Shown: one piece after another, positions 6,207 through 12,886 of the stretch
Numbering within the stretch: the first letter of the stretch is position 1
Layout of the letters: each line of letters begins with the position of its first letter
DNA from: Chloroflexota bacterium
GTDB taxonomy: Bacteria; Chloroflexota; Chloroflexia; Thermomicrobiales; JADLAZ01
Assembly: GCA_020849725.1 (NCBI GenBank)
Contig: JADLAZ010000191.1
Location: forward strand, 1-12,886
Length of the DNA: 12,886 nucleotides
Direction: 5' to 3'
Position numbers and translations under genes: made by a program
Notes under the pieces: generated by a model
What the model was told of the DNA's origin: nothing
Database searches by the model: none
What the model saw: the letters and a program-made list of their open reading frames with translations, nothing else

Positions 6207-6986
6207 TCAGCCGGCGGTGAACAGCGTGTGGCGCGCGGCCTGGACGCGGACCTCGGTGTAGTGCAGGACGCTCGCGACGGTCCGGCCGTCGCGCTCGATC
6301 GGCGTGGGGCGACGGATGATGAACTCGGCCCGATCGAACGTGTTGTAGCCGATGTGCGCCAGCGCCAGCCGATCGATCCAGTGCTCGTCGGCGGCGGCAA
6401 AGTCGGGCACGAGCAGCGGGCCGGTATCGACCTGGAAGCGCCCGCGCTCGACGTGGAAATTGATCGTCTTGATCGGATACTCCAGCGTGGCTCGCACCTG
6501 CTCGGTCGCGTCCCAGATCTCCGTGCGAGCCACCAGCGACTCGCCGGCGCGGATGGCCGCGATGATGGCCGCCTCGGTCGTCAATGGCGTCACCCGCGGC
6601 AGCACGCGCGCCACCAGGTCATAGTCGATGAAGAAGGCCGACGGCAGGTCGGACGGTCGGAAGAGCATCCCCTCGCCGGTCGGTTCGTCCTCCGTCAGGC
6701 GCCGGCCAAGCGGCCGGTAGCGGGTGGGTGAGTGGATGGCGCGGAAGTCCGCGCTGGGGATTACGAAGATCTCCGCGTCACGGTACATCCACTCGCTGCG
6801 GCAGGGGTTGGACAGGTAGAAGACCTCCTGCACGCCGGCGCCGATGTCGGTCAGCGTGCAGCGTGCTTCGAAGAGGATGCGCGCCGCGTTGCCCCACGGC
6901 TGCTGGCCGGGTGTGAGTCGGTCGTTGGCATTGTACGGCCGGGCCCACATGACGTAGGACCGGGCGAAATCGAGGACGTCATCCAT
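6207..6986 (-). CDS. Hypothetical protein, 259 residues
   Basis: I do not recognise this protein. The start MDDVLDFARSYVMWARPYNA at 6986 has TAGGAG nine bases upstream; an upstream extension to 7271 would run through unconserved sequence and into the MFS gene. The protein looks soluble and globular: a helical N-terminus, then strand-rich sequence such as GVQEVFYLSNPCRSEWMY and EYPIKTINFHVERGRFQVDT, ending in a short helix/strand region. There is no signal peptide or membrane segment. A lipocalin-like or other barrel fold is possible, but nothing in the motifs proves it. It is convergent with the hypothetical gene on its left and 187 bp from the exporter gene, which has the same direction. Confidence 0.7.
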   Translation of the reverse strand: MDDVLDFARSYVMWARPYNANDRLTPGQQPWGNAARILFEARCTLTDIGAGVQEVFYLSNPCRSEWMYRDAEIFVIPSADFRAIHSPTRYRPLGRRLTEDEPTGEGMLFRPSDLPSAFFIDYDLVARVLPRVTPLTTEAAIIAAIRAGESLVARTEIWDATEQVRATLEYPIKTINFHVERGRFQVDTGPLLVPDFAAADEHWIDRLALAHIGYNTFDRAEFIIRRPTPIERDGRTVASVLHYTEVRVQAARHTLFTAG

Positions 6987-7173
6987 GCTGGCGGCTCCTA
7001 TTCGACTGGACCGTATCGCTCTGAAGCCAGTCCTCACGCTGATGCGCTGCCACCGATCAACCACGCTGTCGCCGACCGACCGGTGGCACGGGAATGCCGG
7101 CCAGTCTAGCAGAAGCTCGGGACCACCGGCCGGCCACCGACGAGAGGCAGCCGGCCCGGACGCCCGACACCTG

Positions 7174-8454
7174 TCACGCCGCCCGCGCGCCGGCCCGGCG
7201 TAGCGGCCGGTAGAGTGTCGCCACCAGCGCCAGCGCCACCTGCGGCGCGGTGACGATCCAGACCGTCGCAACCGGGCCGACGGCCGCCAGCAGCGCGCCG
7301 GCGAGCGCCAACCCGGCCGGCTGCACGCCGTACGACAACAGCCGGAAGACGCTGTTGACCCGGCCCTGGAGCGCGTCGGGGATCAGGCTCAGCCGGTAGC
7401 TGTACTGCGTGCCGAAGTAGATCGGCACGACGATGAAGCCGACAGCGTTGGCCAGCCCGAGCGTCAACAGGTCCGGCGCGAGCGCGTAGAGCGGCCAGGT
7501 CAGCGCCCAGGCCCAGGCGGCGACGACGAGGATGCGCCCGGCCGGAAAGCGACGCTGCAGCGGCGCGGCCAGCAGCGCGCCGACGATGCCGCCGGCGCCG
7601 CCGCTGGCGAACAGCAGCCCGATCTGCGCTGGCGTCGCGCCCATGCCCTGCGCCAGCACGATGATGACCAGCGTGTAGCCGAAGCTGAACAGGTTCAGGC
7701 CGCTCGTCAGCAGCGCCAGCGCCCGGAGCGCCGGCTGCCGCCACAGCCAGCCGACGCCCTGGCGGATCTCCGCCCACAGCGCGCCGAGTCGGACCGTGGC
7801 ATCACTCGTCGCGCCCTGGAGCGGCGCCCGGATCGCGCGCAGTGCCACCGCCGAGGCCAGGAACGAGACGGCGTCGATCAGGAAGGGCAGCGCCACGCCG
7901 AGGCCGTAGAGCGCGCCACCGGCCGCCGGCCCGATCATCTCGATCGACGCCGCCGACGCCTGGGTGCGCGCGACCGCCGCCGGTAGCTGTTGCTTCGGCA
8001 CGACGCGCGGCAGACTGCTGACTTCGGCGATGTTGAACAGTGTGAACAGCGCGCCCTCGATCAGCGTCACCAGCGCCAGGTGCAACAGGTTGACGTGGCC
8101 GAGCGCCAGCGCCAGCGGAACGCTGCCCAACGCCAGCGCCCGGCCGATGTCGCAGACGACCATCAGCCGGCGGCGGTCCCAGCGGTCGACCAGCGCACCG
8201 GCCGGCAGCGCCAGCAGCACGAACGGCAACCCGCGCAGCGCGCCCAGCAGGCCGGCCCAGGCCGGCGAGCCGGTCACCGCCAGCAGCAGCAAGGGAAAGG
8301 CGACGAGCGACACCTGCGTGCCGAGCGTCGACACGATCTGCCCGCTCCAGAGCAGGTTGAAATCACGGTTACGCCAGAGCGGTACTGGTCGCTCGGCCGC
8401 CGGCGCAATCGTCACCGACTCGGTGGTGATGGTGTCCACGCGTGATGCTCCCAT
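7174..8454 (-). CDS. MFS transporter, likely small-molecule exporter
   Basis: A 426-residue inner-membrane protein of the major facilitator superfamily with about 12 hydrophobic segments. The opening LWRNRDFNLLWSGQIVSTLG and the loop ALVDRWDRRRLMVVCD (the DR.RRR loop between helices 2 and 3) are typical of the MFS_3/enterobactin-exporter-like group, which exports siderophores, macrolides or other drugs. The C-terminus is Arg-rich (PLRRAGARAA). The ATG at 8454 has no good ribosome-binding site. A GTG at 8439 (Val-Asp-Thr-Ile) has GGGAG about 8 nt upstream and may be the real start, giving 421 residues. Substrate is unknown, and no neighbouring biosynthesis genes point to it. Confidence 0.9.
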   Translation of the reverse strand: MGASRVDTITTESVTIAPAAERPVPLWRNRDFNLLWSGQIVSTLGTQVSLVAFPLLLLAVTGSPAWAGLLGALRGLPFVLLALPAGALVDRWDRRRLMVVCDIGRALALGSVPLALALGHVNLLHLALVTLIEGALFTLFNIAEVSSLPRVVPKQQLPAAVARTQASAASIEMIGPAAGGALYGLGVALPFLIDAVSFLASAVALRAIRAPLQGATSDATVRLGALWAEIRQGVGWLWRQPALRALALLTSGLNLFSFGYTLVIIVLAQGMGATPAQIGLLFASGGAGGIVGALLAAPLQRRFPAGRILVVAAWAWALTWPLYALAPDLLTLGLANAVGFIVVPIYFGTQYSYRLSLIPDALQGRVNSVFRLLSYGVQPAGLALAGALLAAVGPVATVWIVTAPQVALALVATLYRPLRRAGARAA

Positions 8455-8490
8455 CCATGCCGGGAGGTGGCCCCCCGCTGGCGCCCGCTC

Positions 8491-8527
8491 CCCGCTGTCC
8501 TCCGCGCCGATCGATCAGGACAGCGGG
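8491..8527. repeat. 10-bp perfect inverted repeat upstream of the MFS gene
   Basis: The arms cccgctgtcc (8491-8500) and ggacagcggg (8518-8527) are perfect complements with a 17-nt loop. It lies 37 bp before the exporter start. No T-run follows on either strand, so an intrinsic terminator is unlikely. It could be an operator for a repressor of the exporter or an RNA hairpin in its leader. Confidence 0.6.
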
Positions 8528-8703
8528 TGGTCGCTCATCTGGACGTAGGCGGTCGGCCAGGTCGTCAGCGGCCCGCCGCCTCGGAACAGCACGCAGCGCA
8601 TGAACTCGGCTCCTGCCGCGCAACTGGTAACGCCCGGTAGCGTGCGCTTGACGCGCATGGCAGCATACCAGGGGCCAGCCGGCTGTCGCCACCGGCGGCG
8701 CAT
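8515..8703 (-). other. Possible 62-residue ORF or gene remnant; otherwise gene-poor stretch
   Basis: Between the exporter start (8454) and the membrane-protein start (8761) lie 306 bp without a clear gene. The best candidate is a minus-strand frame from an ATG at 8703, starting [20 protein letters not shown] and ending QMSDHPLS at 8515. It has a weak ribosome-binding site. The pattern of a hydrophobic/aromatic stretch, an RV.R.LPGV segment and LTTW faintly recalls the tail of small monooxygenase-like (ABM-fold) proteins, so a remnant is possible. It may equally be a chance ORF. Confidence 0.25.
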
Positions 8704-8760
8704 CTCGCGGCACGTCAGCAGCAGACCGGCGACGAATTCCGTGACCAGACTGGAGCGGCT

Positions 8761-9009
8761 ATGGACCAAATACTGCAGATCATCGGAGCCCTCCTGATCC
8801 TCATTGCCTTTGCGCTCGCCCAGATGGGACGGCTCACGCCGCAATCGGGCGTCTATCTCCTCCTCAACCTCGTCGGTTCGGTCATCCTGGGTGTGTTGGC
8901 GTGGATTGAGCAGCAGTGGGGCTTTGTGCTGCTGGAGGTCGTCTGGGCGCTGGTGTCGCTGTGGGGGCTGGTCCAGGTCCTGCGCCAGCGCCGCCTGTCA
9001 GCACCGTGA
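8761..9009 (+). CDS. Small three-helix membrane protein, CBU_0592-like
   Basis: An 82-residue inner-membrane protein with three hydrophobic segments, about 4-21, 28-47 and 54-74. The conserved features [20 protein letters not shown] and the [18 protein letters not shown] end match the widespread CBU_0592-type family, for which no function is established. The C-terminus RQRRLSAP is positively charged, as expected for a cytoplasmic end. A GGAG sequence lies 5 nt before the ATG. It appears to be a single-gene unit. Confidence 0.8.
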   Translation: MDQILQIIGALLILIAFALAQMGRLTPQSGVYLLLNLVGSVILGVLAWIEQQWGFVLLEVVWALVSLWGLVQVLRQRRLSAP

Positions 9010-9065
9010 TTGATCGACGGCCCAAGCCGACCTCAGTTTTCGCCGGCATGACGGGACGAACTGGG

Positions 9066-9071
9066 TATACT
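9066..9071 (+). promoter_or_regulatory. Possible -10 box before the dehydratase gene
   Basis: TATACT lies in the 178-bp spacer before the dehydratase start at 9188. It is five of six to consensus, in an otherwise GC-rich stretch. No clear -35 element is present at the expected distance, so this is tentative. Confidence 0.35.
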
Positions 9072-9187
9072 CGCACCGCCCTGGCCATGGTCTGATGAGC
9101 AGGCATGCCGGCCAGCGGCGCCGAGAGCCTCCATCGATCGTCGCAGTTGCCATGGTCGACGCCCGTCGCCGCACCTGGAGGAGCGTC

Positions 9188-10351
9188 ATGAAGATTAGCG
9201 CCATCAAGACCTACCCCACCCTCATCGGCCGCAATCAGCTCATCGTCAAGGTCGAGACCGACACTGGCTTGCACGGCTGGGGCGAGTCGGGCCTGTCGTC
9301 GCGCGAGCGGGCGGTCGAGGGCGCCATCGCGCACTTCCGGACGTTCCTCATCGGGCAGGACCCGCTGAACATCGGCGCGCTCTGGCAGGAGATGTACCGC
9401 TCCAACTACTTCGAGGGCGGGCGGGTGTTGACGGCGGCGATCTCGGCGATCGACATCGCGCTGCACGACATCAAGGGCAAGGCGCTCGGCGTGCCGGTCT
9501 ACCAGTTGCTCGGCGGCCGGCAGCGCGACTACGTGCCGCTCTTCGCCCACACCTCGGCGCCGATGGGGCCGGCGCTGCTCGACGACGTTCGCAAGCTGCT
9601 CGATCAGGGCTGGAACGTCATCCGCACCTGGATTCATGGTCCCGCCGAGCGCGACGCCGCCGGCCGACCGATCTTCGAGCCGCGCGAGTCGATCGCCGAG
9701 ACGGCCACCTGGATGACGAGACTGCGCGAGGCGGTCGGGTCGGCGCCGGTTATCGGCGTCGACTACCATCACCGGCTGAGCGTGGCCGAGGCGGCCTCGT
9801 TCTGCCAACGCCTGCCGCGCGGCACGCTCGACTTCCTGGAGGAGCCGATCCGGGACGAGACGCCCGAAGCCTACGAGTCGCTGCGCACCATGACCGAGAT
9901 CCCGTTCGCCATCGGCGAGGAGTTCGCCTCGAAGTGGCAGTTCCTGCCCTACATCGAGCGTGGCATCACCCAGTACGCCCGCGTCGACGTCTGCAATGTC
10001 GGCGGGCTAACTGAGGCGATGAAGGTCGCCGGCTGGTGCGAGGCGCACTACATCGACCTGATGCCACACAACCCGCTCGGCGCCATCGGCACCGCCGCCA
10101 CCGCCCACCTGGCGACGGCCGTCGCCAATTTCGCCTGGATGGAGATCCGCTCCTCACCGACCGAGGCGCTCGGCTTCAACGACCCGGCCTACTTCCCGGT
10201 GCAGGTGCGCCAGGATGGCCCGCGCCTCTACGTCGACGACACACCCGGCCTGGGCGTGGAGTTCGACGAGGAGCGGTCGTCGCGGGCGACCTTCTCCATC
10301 GACCGCACTATCTTCCTGCGGCGGCGCGACGGCTCGATCACCAATATTTAG
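9188..10351 (+). CDS. Enolase-superfamily sugar-acid dehydratase (mandelate racemase/D-galactonate dehydratase type)
   Basis: An Mg-dependent cytosolic enzyme that removes water from a sugar acid such as galactonate or gluconate to give a 2-keto-3-deoxy acid. It has 387 residues, the usual length. The N-terminal lid domain covers about residues 1-125, then a TIM-like barrel. Metal ligands fit VDYHH (Asp192), FLEEP (Glu218/219) and IGEEF (Glu244/245). Catalytic histidines fit the HH after Asp192 and MPHNPLGAIGTAA (His294), the pattern of the GalD/ManD-like subgroup rather than of muconate lactonizing enzymes, which use two Lys. The ATG at 9188 follows GGAGGAG by 5 nt; an in-frame ATG at 9095 has no ribosome-binding site. 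The stop is 9 bp from the facing O-methyltransferase stop. The exact sugar acid cannot be assigned. Confidence 0.92.
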   Translation: MKISAIKTYPTLIGRNQLIVKVETDTGLHGWGESGLSSRERAVEGAIAHFRTFLIGQDPLNIGALWQEMYRSNYFEGGRVLTAAISAIDIALHDIKGKALGVPVYQLLGGRQRDYVPLFAHTSAPMGPALLDDVRKLLDQGWNVIRTWIHGPAERDAAGRPIFEPRESIAETATWMTRLREAVGSAPVIGVDYHHRLSVAEAASFCQRLPRGTLDFLEEPIRDETPEAYESLRTMTEIPFAIGEEFASKWQFLPYIERGITQYARVDVCNVGGLTEAMKVAGWCEAHYIDLMPHNPLGAIGTAATAHLATAVANFAWMEIRSSPTEALGFNDPAYFPVQVRQDGPRLYVDDTPGLGVEFDEERSSRATFSIDRTIFLRRRDGSITNI

Positions 10352-10360
10352 CCAGCCGCC

Positions 10361-11026
10361 TCACGCGGTCGCCCGCACCCGAGCCACGGCCAGGCCGTCA
10401 ATGTTGCCGCGCAGGACCGGTAGGATGATCGCCTCCAGTCGTGGGTCGTCGGCCAGCAGCCGATTGAAGCGCTGGATGATGTCGTCGTTGCCGCCGGCGG
10501 GCGCATCGATCACCCGCCCGCGCTGCACGACGTTGTCGGCCACGATCACGGTGCCAGGCCGGCTGAGGAGCAGCGCCCCGGCCAGGTAGGCTGGGTAGCT
10601 TGGCTTGTCGGCGTCGACGAAGACCAGGTCGTAGGGTTCCGTGCCAGCCTCCGCCAGCGCGGCCAGCGCCGGCTGCGCTGGACCGACGCGCACCTCGACC
10701 CGGTCGCCCACACCGGCCCGTGCCAGGTTGCCGCGCGCAACGGACGCGTGGCGCTCGTCGATCTCCAGCGACAGCAGCGTGCCGCCTGGCGGCAGCGCCC
10801 GCGCCAGCCAGATAGCGCTGTAGCCGCCGAGCGTGCCGATCTCCAGGATGCGCCGCGCGCTGACCAGGCGGGCGAGGAGATAGAGCGTCTTGCCCTGCAC
10901 CGGCGAGACATTGATCGCCGGCAGGCCGGCGGCGGCCGTCGCCGCCCGCGCCGCCCGCAGCGCCTCGTCCTCCGGCGCGAACAGGTCTTCGATGTAGGCA
11001 TCGATCCGGCCCAGTAGGTCGTCCAT
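10361..11026 (-). CDS. O-methyltransferase family 3 (caffeoyl-CoA/catechol O-methyltransferase type)
   Basis: A 221-residue cytosolic S-adenosylmethionine-dependent enzyme, the usual length for bacterial members, which methylate a hydroxyl on a small aromatic or related compound. The SAM site is LEIGTLGGYS (61-70) with acidic Glu88 in SLEID. The metal/substrate region is FVDADKPSYP (Asp138, Asp140) and VADNV (Asp164-Asn165). The N-terminal segment AINVSPVQGKTLYLLARLV is typical of the family. It lies 18 bp downstream of the aldehyde dehydrogenase on the same strand, so probably the same transcript. GAGGAG is 10 nt from the start and sits partly in a palindrome. Confidence 0.92.
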   Translation of the reverse strand: MDDLLGRIDAYIEDLFAPEDEALRAARAATAAAGLPAINVSPVQGKTLYLLARLVSARRILEIGTLGGYSAIWLARALPPGGTLLSLEIDERHASVARGNLARAGVGDRVEVRVGPAQPALAALAEAGTEPYDLVFVDADKPSYPAYLAGALLLSRPGTVIVADNVVQRGRVIDAPAGGNDDIIQRFNRLLADDPRLEAIILPVLRGNIDGLAVARVRATA

Positions 11027-11027
11027 C

Positions 11028-11041
11028 AGGAGCGCGCTCCT
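11028..11041. repeat. 14-bp perfect palindrome over the O-methyltransferase ribosome-binding site
   Basis: The sequence aggagcgcgctcct equals its own reverse complement. It fills most of the 18-bp gap between the aldehyde dehydrogenase stop and the O-methyltransferase ATG. On the minus-strand mRNA the AGGAG arm is the presumed ribosome-binding site. The loop would be tiny, so the structure may act as a DNA site or an mRNA duplex rather than a hairpin. Confidence 0.6.
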
Positions 11042-11044
11042 CGT

Positions 11045-12532
11045 TTACAGCTTGAACCAGTCGGGGCTGGCATCGCTCAGGTTGACGACAACGTTCTTGA
11101 TCTGCGTGTACGACTCGATGGCGTGCGGCCCCATCTCGCGGCCCATGCCGGACTGCTTGTAGCCCCCGAAGGGCGCGCCGACCAGGTTGACCGTCGGGTA
11201 GTTGATGCTGATGTTGCCGGCGCGCAGCCGCCGCGCCACCCGATGCGCGCGGGCGATGTCGCGCGTCCAGATCGTCGCCGCCAGCCCGTACTGGACGCTG
11301 TTGGCCAGCTCGATCACGCGCTCCTCGGCCTCGAACGGCAGCACCGCCAGCACCGGCCCGAAGACCTCCTCCTGCGCCAGCTGCATCTCCGGCCGCACCC
11401 GATCGACGACGGTCGGCCGGTAGAAGTTGCCCCGCGCCAGGGCCGGGTCGTCCGGCCGCCGGCCACCGGCGACGACGCGCGCGCCCTCGCGCTCGGCCGC
11501 ACCGATGAAGGTGCTGACGCGCTCGACCTGGCCGCGCGACACCAGCGGCCCCATCTGCGTCTCGGTCAGCAGCGGGTCGCCGATGCGGATGCGGTTGGCC
11601 TTGTCGACGAACCGGTCGAGGAACTCCTCGCGCGCGCCCTCGTGCAGCAGCAGCCGGCTGCGGGCGGTGCAGCGCTGGCCGGCGTTGCCGTAGATCGCCA
11701 GCAGCGAGCCGTTGACGGCCGACTCGATATCGGCGTCGGGGAAGACGATGTTGGGCGACTTGCCGCCCAGCTCCAGCGACAGCTTCTTGAGCGTGCCGGC
11801 CGCCAGCGCCTGGATCTCGCGGCCGGTCTCGGTCTCGCCGGTGAAGGAGATCTTGTCGACGTCGGGATGCTCGGCCAGCGCTCGGCCGATGATGCTGCCC
11901 GGCCCGGCGATGACGTTCAGCACGCCGGGCGGGAAGCCGGCCGCCAGCGCCAGCTCACCCAGCCGGATGGCCGTCGTCGGCGTGTAGCTAGCCGGCTTGA
12001 GCACGACAGTGTTGCCGGTCGCCAGCGCCGGCGCGACCTTCCACAGCGCGATCACCAGTGGAAAGTTCCAGGGCACGATGCAGGCGCAGACACCGAGTGG
12101 CTCGCGCAGCGTGTAGTCGAGCAGGTCGGGCTGGATCGGCAGCGTCTCGCCGGTCACGCGCGGGGCCATGCCGGCGTAGTACTCGAGCGTCAGCGCGGCG
12201 TTGGCGACGTCGCCGCGCGACTCGGCGACCGGCTTGCCGCAGGCGCTCGTCTCCATGACTGCCAGCTCTTCCAGGTTGTCGCGCAGCAACTGCGCCAGCC
12301 GCATCATCAGCCGCTGCCGCTCCAGGCCGGTCATCGCCGGCCAGGGACCGCCCTCAAAGGCCCGCCGCGCGGCGGACACGGCCGCGTCGACATCGGCCTG
12401 AGCTGCTTTCGCGACCTGCGCGATCGTCTCGTTGGTGCTGGGGTTGGCGACGGCGAACGTCTCGCCCGACGCCGCCGGCACGAACCGGCCATCGATCAGC
12501 AAGTCAAACGCCGCCACGCGCTGCGCCGTCAT
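11045..12532 (-). CDS. Aldehyde dehydrogenase (NAD(P)+ dependent, ALDH superfamily)
   Basis: A cytosolic enzyme that oxidises an aldehyde to a carboxylic acid. From the ATG at 12532 (MTAQRVAAFDLLIDGRFVPA) it has 495 residues, the normal length. Catalytic residues are visible: PWNFP with Asn156, VLKP with Lys179, FTGETETG (230-237), LELGGKSP with Glu254 and the nucleophile Cys288 in GQRCTA. The C-terminal NISINYPTVNLVGAPFGGYK and SGMGREMG segments match betaine-aldehyde/broad-specificity ALDHs. I chose the start at 12532 because GGGAGGAG lies 7 nt upstream. An in-frame ATG at 12598 would add a repetitive VDEVDEVDAVDEVD extension that looks like translated leader repeats. It leads a two-gene operon with the O-methyltransferase. 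Substrate is unknown. Confidence 0.95.
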   Translation of the reverse strand: MTAQRVAAFDLLIDGRFVPAASGETFAVANPSTNETIAQVAKAAQADVDAAVSAARRAFEGGPWPAMTGLERQRLMMRLAQLLRDNLEELAVMETSACGKPVAESRGDVANAALTLEYYAGMAPRVTGETLPIQPDLLDYTLREPLGVCACIVPWNFPLVIALWKVAPALATGNTVVLKPASYTPTTAIRLGELALAAGFPPGVLNVIAGPGSIIGRALAEHPDVDKISFTGETETGREIQALAAGTLKKLSLELGGKSPNIVFPDADIESAVNGSLLAIYGNAGQRCTARSRLLLHEGAREEFLDRFVDKANRIRIGDPLLTETQMGPLVSRGQVERVSTFIGAAEREGARVVAGGRRPDDPALARGNFYRPTVVDRVRPEMQLAQEEVFGPVLAVLPFEAEERVIELANSVQYGLAATIWTRDIARAHRVARRLRAGNISINYPTVNLVGAPFGGYKQSGMGREMGPHAIESYTQIKNVVVNLSDASPDWFKL

Positions 12533-12547
12533 CGTCGTCTCCTCCCG

Positions 12548-12592
12548 GTCCACCTCGTCCACGGCGTCCACCTCGTCCACCTCGTCCACCTC
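12548..12592 (-). repeat. Five tandem 9-bp units in the aldehyde dehydrogenase leader
   Basis: On the coding strand the unit is GAGGTGGAC, five times in a row, with one copy changed to GCCGTGGAC. It ends 15 nt before the start codon. Each intact unit contains GAGGTG, which matches the anti-Shine-Dalgarno end of 16S rRNA. It is in frame with an upstream ATG at 12598, giving a short acidic repeat if translated. Confidence 0.9.
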
Positions 12593-12672
12593 GCCCATTG
12601 TACGGGAAATCCGGCCGTCGCCGGCCGGTGGAATTCAACCCCTGCGGGTCTTCCATTCTCCAGCCGATGCGA

Positions 12673-12706
12673 TAGAATAGGCACGTGCCCGACCGACACC
12701 GGTCGG
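12673..12706 (+). promoter_or_regulatory. Possible S21 promoter and leader hairpin
   Basis: TAGAAT at 12673-12678 is a possible -10 box with a weak TTCCAT-like -35 about 16 bp upstream. Just downstream, CCGACC (12689-12694) and GGTCGG (12701-12706) form a perfect 6-bp inverted repeat with a 6-nt loop, which would be a hairpin near the start of the transcript. The 261 bp between the aldehyde dehydrogenase start (12532) and the S21 start (12794) hold this, the 9-bp repeats and no other gene I can support. Confidence 0.4.
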
Positions 12707-12793
12707 AGAGATGCATTTGTGCCGCGTGGGTCGCCTGGCCGCGCCGAGATCAGCCACACCACCGTGGCGCCATGCTGAGGGAGGGGATGTCCT

Positions 12794-12886
12794 ACGGTCC
12801 AGGTTAACTTGAGCGAAGGCGAAGCCTTCGAGCGCATGCTGAACCGGTTCAACAAGGCTGTCGAGCGCGCTGGCATCCTGCGCGAA
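12794..12886 (+). CDS. rpsU: 30S ribosomal protein S21, N-terminal part (3' end outside window)
   Basis: The frame from 12797 reads VQVNLSEGEAFERMLNRFNK then AVERAGILRE, the conserved start of ribosomal protein S21, a small-subunit protein that helps mRNA initiation. Thirty or so residues of about 60 are visible. The in-frame stop TGA at 12776-12778 bounds the start region. Between it and Val there is no ATG, GTG or TTG. The codon directly before GTC is ACG (12794), where most S21 genes have ATG, and GGGAGG (12779-12784) lies 9 nt upstream, ideal for ACG. An out-of-frame ATG at 12787 touches the ribosome-binding site and would reach only a short peptide. So either ACG initiates, or one base is extra and the start is at 12787. 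A 7-bp inverted repeat (12814-12830) lies within the first codons. Confidence 0.85.

Noticed and set aside
6207..7271. N-terminal extension of the 259-residue hypothetical protein up to 7271
   Set aside because: The added part is Arg-rich, overlaps the exporter gene end and lacks a ribosome-binding site, while the ATG at 6986 has one.
9095..9187. Dehydratase starting at 9095
   Set aside because: The extension is unconserved and lacks a ribosome-binding site; the ATG at 9188 begins with the family N-terminus.
12533..12598. Aldehyde dehydrogenase starting at 12598
   Set aside because: The extra residues are just the translated 9-bp repeats, and a strong ribosome-binding site serves the ATG at 12532. 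Kept only as a possibility.
11123..12778. A 551-residue plus-strand frame opposite the aldehyde dehydrogenase
   Set aside because: It is rich in Arg, Gly, Asp and Ala with no recognisable domain, and the minus strand carries an unmistakable aldehyde dehydrogenase. Long antisense frames are expected at this GC content.
1..12886. tRNA or rRNA genes
   Set aside because: I saw no tRNA-like or rRNA-like sequence by eye on either strand, though an uncomputed search could miss one.

Overview
The window is about 12.9 kb of very GC-rich bacterial chromosome. It carries a small-molecule catabolism neighbourhood and a cluster of toxin-antitoxin (TA) and broken genes. The strong G/C third-position bias, an S21 protein gene at the right edge, and the style of several hypothetical proteins fit a Chloroflexota (Thermomicrobia-like) bacterium. 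That placement is an impression from composition and family style, not a proven assignment.

Left part (1-5560), mostly minus strand. In transcription order there is a 42-residue small ORF, a SucC-like acyl-CoA ligase beta subunit (sharing 4 nt with the small ORF), a SucD-like alpha subunit, and a D-2-hydroxyacid dehydrogenase that runs off the left edge. The two ligase subunits would normally be adjacent. Here about 2.4 kb separates them. It holds a DUF433/DUF5615 TA pair on the plus strand, a 5' gene fragment fused to a second copy of the sucC 3' end, a P-loop kinase with a one-base frameshift, a ribbon-helix-helix antitoxin, and a VapC-type PIN toxin with a large internal deletion. The sucC tail copy is a 96-bp direct repeat (95/96 identical), so sucC itself is intact while the module lies between the two copies. 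The sucD start codon lies inside the last codons of the deleted vapC.

Middle part (5561-9010). A divergent region precedes a hypothetical protein (plus). It is followed by a convergent protein of unknown function, an MFS-type exporter (minus), a gene-poor stretch of about 300 bp with a 10-bp inverted repeat, and a small three-helix membrane protein of the CBU_0592 type (plus).

Right part (9011-12886). An enolase-superfamily sugar-acid dehydratase (plus) converges on a two-gene minus-strand operon of aldehyde dehydrogenase and O-methyltransferase. The aldehyde dehydrogenase leader contains five tandem 9-bp units that resemble Shine-Dalgarno sequences. At the right edge the ribosomal protein S21 gene begins with no ATG, GTG or TTG available in frame. 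Its likely start is ACG, or there is a one-base frameshift in its first codons.

Taken together, the dehydratase, 2-hydroxyacid dehydrogenase, aldehyde dehydrogenase and two-subunit CoA ligase suggest oxidation and CoA-activation of sugar acids or hydroxy acids. The substrates cannot be read from the sequence.
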